From NCBI GenBank assembly GCA_026874595.1, contig CM049319.1:62814917-62878916 (forward strand): a stretch of DNA of 64,000 bases, read 5' to 3'. Within the stretch, counting starts at the first letter, position 1, and each line of letters begins with the position of its first letter. The DNA comes from Sipunculus nudus. Taxonomy: Eukaryota; Annelida; Sipuncula; Golfingiida; Sipunculidae. Below, piece after piece: positions 59,196 to 64,000 of this stretch. The notes beneath the pieces were generated by a model. That model was not told the origin of the DNA, did not search any database, and saw only the letters and a program-made list of their open reading frames with translations. The position numbers were made by a program, and so were the translations under genes.

Positions 59196-61198
59196 TTATA
59201 TATATATATATTCTATATATATATATATATTCTATATATATATATATATATTTATGTGTGTATGTATGTGTCTAGCAGCAGAGCGCCGCATTGTATACAC
59301 GCAGATGTATTTATTTTATTTCCGGAAGTATTGGCTTCTATGGGACAACTTAACAAATAAATTCTTATTTTCCTCTCCTGGTAGTGTCGTTTCCACAATT
59401 TAACATGTGGGAGTAATAAAATGAGGAGTTGTGTGTCTCCTAGAACCCTTAACCAACAATCCAGGCTCAAATGCAGTAAAAATAAAAACACCCTTGATCC
59501 AAGTAGTTACGAAACTGTATTTGAACACCATATATTTGATAGGCAATGCATTATATGGATATTTTAATTGTCAAACACTATCATTTTTAGCCGGGGGGGG
59601 GGGGCGATCTTATAATACAATTAGATCTATAATCAACGCTGCATAATCTGTGACACTTTTTCAACCCACCTCAAGAAAACGTGGATAAAATCATATTTTT
59701 CAAAGCTAAGAAAATGATCTTATGGCACAAGTTGTTGAAAGTATCTGGCAAAATTTTGAGTATTGAAAAAAATATCATTTTTTAAGAGATTGAGTTATGC
59801 TATGCCTCCCACGGAAGTAAGCATATTTTTCGTCAACTCATATTTGATAACATTCAAATACCTACGGACTTATATGTGTATCTATTTAAAATATTTGAGA
59901 CACAAATTGTTACCTGAAATTAAAAATAACTAATAACTTCTTTCACATTGTAGTTAAATAAAATAGGTTAAAGTGCTTTCTGAAAAAGATCTTACTTTGC
60001 GTCAAATTTGAAATTATTCAATTCATTAAGTTAATGAAAATTATCGGTTTGAAAAGGAGCTCGAATAGACACAATATTATGTCGCACTTATATGTACTCT
60101 CGATTAAGTTATTACCACTTTGTGTAACAGTTATACATAGGGACATTGGGGGAATATAGCGCTTCCAGACATGCTATTGAAGCATAGTCAAATATATAAA
60201 GTCATTTTCTCATGCTGTATTTGCGCTATCCGAGTACTTTGCGTGACAAAACCCGTAAATTATAGTAATATTTTAACCTTGACCCAGTTTATAGGGATCC
60301 AAACACCGGCTCGGTGTGCAGGTAGCTATGGTAGTAATAACTGCAATGTAAGGAGCATTTAAAGACCTGTTTCAAAACCAACTGACCAGTTGGAACTTTG
60401 CTTGCACCAGTTCAGTCGGGTGCTATTATGTGGTCAGTTAAACAAGGCTGTCTTCATTCTCCACACTTTGGATCTAACCTTAACGGCCTAGGGTAGATCT
60501 CATGCACGTATTCATTCGCACTGTACGCTTTTAGGCCGAAATCAAGCAATTGCGCCTAAAAAGTGTAAATTACAAAAGTTAAGTAAATGGAGCAAATATA
60601 GAATATGCGTCGAGAGCATCCAAGCCAAATATAACCAACAAAAGGCTTTTTGTCTGTGAAACAATTTATATATTGATAAACCTGTGGATCTTTTTTTGCG
60701 GTGTAATATCCGTTATTTGGTGTAGTAAATATAAAAGGAACTTACGCACGTGCTTCCTCAGATAGTTTACGTGATACCACTTGTTCTAAAATTGTTGACA
60801 ATGAAAATGCAAGGTGAAAGTGCAGGGACACCTGATAAATTTGGGATTAACCATTCTTGCATGCTGACATAAGACATGAGTGCACCATGGATCGAGAGAC
60901 ACATGTTGTTTACATTTATTGATCATCCAAGTGAGTCGGTGACTGGGTCAAATGTCAGGTCAAACATGCCCAACTCCGTTACTGCCTGTTACTACAGGGT
61001 TTACTACAGGGTTTATTCATATGCACGATAGACTTCAACCCTGCGCCGAGGTTGGGTTGTATTGTTTAACTGCTGTGCATTATACGCGACAGATGTCGCT
61101 ACTGGTTTAGTCTTGTTCGGTGAGGTTCTTACCTGGCAGGCCAATATGGGCGAAATCCAAAATATCAGTGATTCACATGAGTATGCAGAAAAATCTGA
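57008..61198. other. AT-rich intergenic DNA, no gene seen
   Basis: It contains a 26-bp direct duplication (about 58813-58866, AACAGAAAATATCTATCAGT twice), a C14 tract near 58750, compound TA repeats at 59140-59260 and a G11 run near 59594. From about 60960 the GC content rises. GTTCG|GTGAGG at about 61120 could be the donor of a short 5'UTR intron for the ORF at 61313, with TTTTTGTCGCTAG at 61235 as acceptor. Confidence 0.5.
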
Positions 61199-61312
61199 GG
61201 CACATTAAGATTCATATTAGTGTTTTTGTCGCTAGATTCAAGAAAACTGAATTCCAGCGGTACAACTGAAAACGAGCTTTTTCAAAGTTCTTATGTCAAC
61301 ACGATAGATAAT

Positions 61313-61618
61313 ATGGAGCCACACCAGGCCACAGACCCCCAGACTGCAGTAATGGGGCAGCTCGGTCCCGAGCAAGCTCAAGCTTCTCTCGCAGCCGAGT
61401 TGAAGGATTTTCATGAGCAATACAGTGTCATCAATGACTTCCTACCAATTAAAAGGTTGAAGTCCCTCCTTCTTGTCGGACTCATCAAGGGCATCATTCT
61501 CCGCAGACACCAGCCCGCGTCCAACAATATTGTCACACCAGCCCGTTATGTTTTGATGACTAATAAACAACTCGTCTCGATATATCAAAATGCTCGAGCT
61601 GTTATCACGGAGGACTAG
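61313..61618 (+). CDS. Unidentified 101-aa protein or terminal exon
   Basis: ATAATATGG at 61313 is a strong start context (A at -3, G at +4). The frame is open from 61199, so this could also be the last exon of a gene spliced at the acceptor near 61235. The 101 residues are Ala/Gln-rich at first (MEPHQATDPQTAVMGQLGPE), then include DFHEQYSVINDFLPIKRLKS and a hydrophobic LLLVGLIKGIILRR that is short for a membrane helix, and end AVITED. GC is clearly above the flanks, supporting coding. I do not recognise the family. The glycine N-acyltransferase-like gene starts 255 bases downstream on the same strand, but its own TATA box argues for separate transcription. Confidence 0.45.
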   Translation: MEPHQATDPQTAVMGQLGPEQAQASLAAELKDFHEQYSVINDFLPIKRLKSLLLVGLIKGIILRRHQPASNNIVTPARYVLMTNKQLVSIYQNARAVITED

Positions 61619-61782
61619 GGTAAATTTAACTATCCAAATCGTTCAAATGTTATTTATAGGGACCTAATGGTGCTGTGTGTGATAAAAAATCTACAAAATC
61701 ATACGTTTTATGATTTATCAGTGATTAGAGTGATTTAATTATCGGTAAAAAACATGGACAAGGTAACAACGGAGCCGGAAGA

Positions 61783-61789
61783 TATAAAA
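61783..61789 (+). promoter_or_regulatory. TATA box of the GLYAT-like gene
   Basis: TATAAAA preceded by CCGGAAG (ETS-type core, about 61775-61781), about 90 bases before the ATG at 61874. The expected start near 61815 gives a 5'UTR of about 60 nt. Confidence 0.5.
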
Positions 61790-61873
61790 TCAATGACCTA
61801 CTTGCGATGAACTACATCCGTCTATATCGGACCTGCTTATTGTTCAACGAAAAATGTGTATAGCTTTAGAAAA

Positions 61874-62713
61874 ATGGCGTTGTGTATATCTCAAGCTACA
61901 GATATCGAAAGGGTAATATCGGAGTTGATGGAGCTACAGAATCGGACCGGAACGCACATAATCACAGAGATCTTGAAACTTGTTCTTCAAGGATTTGAGG
62001 GTGTAGGTTTTCGGGTTCTTGTGGACTCGTGGCCAGAGTGGAACTTTGTTGGTGTTGAACATAATATAGCAGACGACACACACACTTCCGACACACAAAC
62101 AACCTTATCTATGTGGGCCAAAACAGGGGATGCGTTGTGCCATGCGCTGAAAAATAAGGGAAGTATGGCAATTTCTGGTCGTGTTATAACAATTGAGACT
62201 GAACAAGCAGAGTTTTTACGTGAAGGCGTCAGCCATTGGGGTAAAACAGTTAATTTTTTAATTCCTGTTGTTGTTTTCGAAATAGAGAAAGTTCCCCAGG
62301 AAATAAATGTCTCGCTCCCTCAAGGTTTCACTATGGATACCCTTCGAGCAGACGATGTTGACCACATTTATGGCCACTGGGGCATGGCGGGAACTTATCC
62401 TAAATCCCTGCTACTGGAGGCAGTAAAACATTTACCCAGTGCATGCGTAAGAACCCCGTCAGGACGCTGTGTATCATGGGGTCTGGTTTTCTTTAAAGGA
62501 CAGATCGGACATTTATTTACACTACCAGAACACAGGTTAAAGGGCTTCGCCAGGGCGGTGCTAATCACGATCGGTAAAGCTTGTTGTGTAAGAAGGATTC
62601 GAGCGTTGGTTCTTGTTCGAGAGGTGAACAAACCTTCCATGAAAGTCTTTCGAAGTATTGTCGGTGTCACTCGACTACCTGGAACAATGATAAGTGGAAT
62701 AGTCTCTTCTTGA
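61874..62713 (+). CDS. Glycine N-acyltransferase-like protein (GLYAT family)
   Basis: 279 residues, start AAAATGG at 61874; the frame extends six codons upstream but without an ATG. The length matches the family (about 280-300). The N-terminal GLYAT domain includes VDSWPEWNFVGV at 50-61, the typical 'DSWP' strand. The C-terminal GNAT-fold domain begins near 151 (GFTMDTLRADDVDHIYGHW) and holds PSGRCVSWGL at 195-204. The acyl-CoA-binding turn is at 219-228, where EHRLKGFARA fits the RxxGxG/A pattern. Such enzymes transfer an acyl group from acyl-CoA to glycine or related amino acids, in vertebrates in mitochondria; substrate and location here are inference. The coding region has no intron. A TATA box lies 90 bases upstream and AATAAA follows at 62808-62813. 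No disabling changes are visible. Confidence 0.8.
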   Translation: MALCISQATDIERVISELMELQNRTGTHIITEILKLVLQGFEGVGFRVLVDSWPEWNFVGVEHNIADDTHTSDTQTTLSMWAKTGDALCHALKNKGSMAISGRVITIETEQAEFLREGVSHWGKTVNFLIPVVVFEIEKVPQEINVSLPQGFTMDTLRADDVDHIYGHWGMAGTYPKSLLLEAVKHLPSACVRTPSGRCVSWGLVFFKGQIGHLFTLPEHRLKGFARAVLITIGKACCVRRIRALVLVREVNKPSMKVFRSIVGVTRLPGTMISGIVSS

Positions 62714-62807
62714 TTTACAAACTGCGCACATTTTAAAACTTGACCTAATTAACTAAACAGATACATATTTCAAAGAATGACAGATTCGCTCATGCATTTT
62801 ACGAAAT

Positions 62808-62813
62808 AATAAA
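62808..62813 (+). terminator. Polyadenylation signal of the GLYAT-like gene
   Basis: AATAAA about 95 bases after the stop codon, the first such hexamer downstream. Confidence 0.55.
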
Positions 62814-63580
62814 AAAGTCATGACGCGTAATGACTGAAATCTAGTGGTATTAATTATATAATTTGCCATGAGTGTTTTAAGCAGATAGTATAATAGCTTA
62901 TTCCAAGTAACTTGTGGTCTCTTTTGCAAAACAGTCAATTTACCTCGATACTGGTGAAGACTCATATTTATATATTGGTTTGAGGCTCAATGGTAAGTTG
63001 GTACACTTACCTTAGGTAATTAGTAGAAAATCTGGCTCGCAACTGAACGGCTCATAACTTGCTTGTTCCATCATTTTTACTTGTTATAATATATAAACTG
63101 ATCTTAACAGATCTGCATCAGCATCCAATACTGTATCATAGATAATGCAATTATTCAAGTGTACGACTAATCTATAAAGGGTTTTTGTTCATTTCTGTTT
63201 TGATGACAACTGGACTGCTGAATGATAATTAGTGGCGTGTTGCCTTTGTTTACTTTGTGGAAATGTTTAATTGGAACGGACTTAATTTTAGAGAAGATCT
63301 GTGTCAAATGTTCTTGATTTCAAGATGTGTTTGTTTTTAATCAATTGAGTAGTTAAAGGTTACCTCTCGGAATACTTGTTCAAAGTCCCGGTATGGAAGA
63401 AAACATGCATAATAAGAATTAATTCAGATATCACAATTTATTAAATTTAATTTATTAGAAATGAATATTTTCAGGAATATCCGTTGGTAAGATCATGAAA
63501 CGTTTGAGAAAAAAAATAAAATTCCTTGTCATCTTTTTTTCTTAATTAGTATACACTGCATGTGAAGCCTTGTCTTAAGC
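62814..63580. other. AT-rich intergenic DNA, no gene seen
   Basis: No coding-like frame, repeat terminus or splice pair was found. Confidence 0.6.
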
Positions 63581-64000
63581 AAGTGGCCCACGGGCCATAA
63601 CGCTCAGCTGAATTTGACTGGGTGCTCATTTCTTTTATTAATGTTATATATTTTCAGTGATAATAGCAGACATGGGGTATTCGTATTCAGTATTCGTATT
63701 CATTGTATTCGATAAAAGGTATTTTCAGTATTTGTATTCGTATTCGAATACATTTGTAAATTCAAATACATTGCAGAAGTATTCACATTCATGAATACTT
63801 TTCATGAATACATGCAGTATACATTAATGTTGTTTACTTTTTATCCTTTATTCATTTGGAAAAATGTGCCATTATTTCAACAGTGATTGATTTTGACCCA
63901 CTTAACACATTCACATTAACAATCTTATTTACACATTTTGACATTTTTTTTCATTTTCATATTAAATTAATATTGATGTGTTTATTTTGTCTTGTGTATG
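63581..64000 (+). mobile_element. 5' end of another Helentron/pearl-like element, cut by window edge
   Basis: AAGTGGCCCACGGGCCATAACG and the following GCTCAGCTGAATTTGACTGGG match the 5' end at 14191. From about 63676 the sequence is dominated by GTATTC/GAATAC units, including inverted copies, that may be this element's own core or a nested repeat. The 3' hairpin would lie beyond the window. Confidence 0.5.

Noticed and set aside
61220-61312. Thirty-one extra N-terminal residues for the 101-aa ORF
   Set aside because: The upstream start is GTG, not ATG. The segment may be 5'UTR or part of an exon, but initiation there is not supported.
61856-61873. Six extra N-terminal residues for the GLYAT-like protein
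   Set aside because: That start would be GTG. The ATG at 61874 has an optimal context and gives the usual family length.

Overview
This is a gene-poor, AT-rich stretch of animal nuclear DNA, most likely from a bivalve mollusc. The reasons are eukaryotic start contexts, splice signals and polyadenylation signals, long intergenic tracts full of microsatellites and MITE-like elements, and a dispersed repeat family that closely resembles the bivalve 'pearl'/Helentron-type elements: tandem core repeats, an (ACGG)n-like microsatellite and a 3' hairpin ending in CTAA. The bivalve assignment is inference from repeat style, not from a species-specific gene.

Genes, left to right. A first coding exon (80 residues, minus strand) of an unidentified gene sits at 10598-10837, with its promoter to the right; the rest of that gene would lie to the left, but I could not find it. 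A tiny candidate first exon with a signal-peptide-like start lies at 38934-38981 (+). Two paralogous coiled-coil genes follow on the minus strand, at 41910-43904 (664 aa) and 49866-51569 (567 aa). Both have a one-exon coding region, a donor site about 20 nt after the stop codon (a 3'UTR intron), a TATA-like box about 90-100 nt upstream of the ATG, and a shared roughly 60-nt block about 200 nt upstream. They look like the C-terminal coiled-coil part of FHAD1 without the FHA domain. At the right end (+) are an unidentified 101-residue ORF (61313-61618) and an intact single-exon glycine N-acyltransferase-like gene (61874-62713) with TATA box and polyadenylation signal.

Repeats are the other main content. 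Six 3' terminal hairpins and four 5' palindromic ends define Helentron/pearl-like elements near 8.2, 13.6-13.9, 14.2-17.0, 26.8-29.4, 31.9-33.8 and 63.6 kb. The same termini enclose three different tandem arrays: a ~156-bp repeat with five-monomer higher-order structure, a ~337-bp repeat, and a ~145-bp repeat. The ~156-bp array carries seven perfect AGGTCAnnnTGACCT palindromes (estrogen-response-element consensus); the ~145-bp array carries direct AGGTCA repeats. A 3.7-kb fold-back element (53256-57007) lies upstream of the second coiled-coil gene. Several MITEs, many dG:dC homopolymer tracts (one of 31 G), (TA)n, (CT)n and GATAA arrays fill much of the rest.

I see no complete transposase, reverse transcriptase, rRNA, tRNA or CRISPR in the window.
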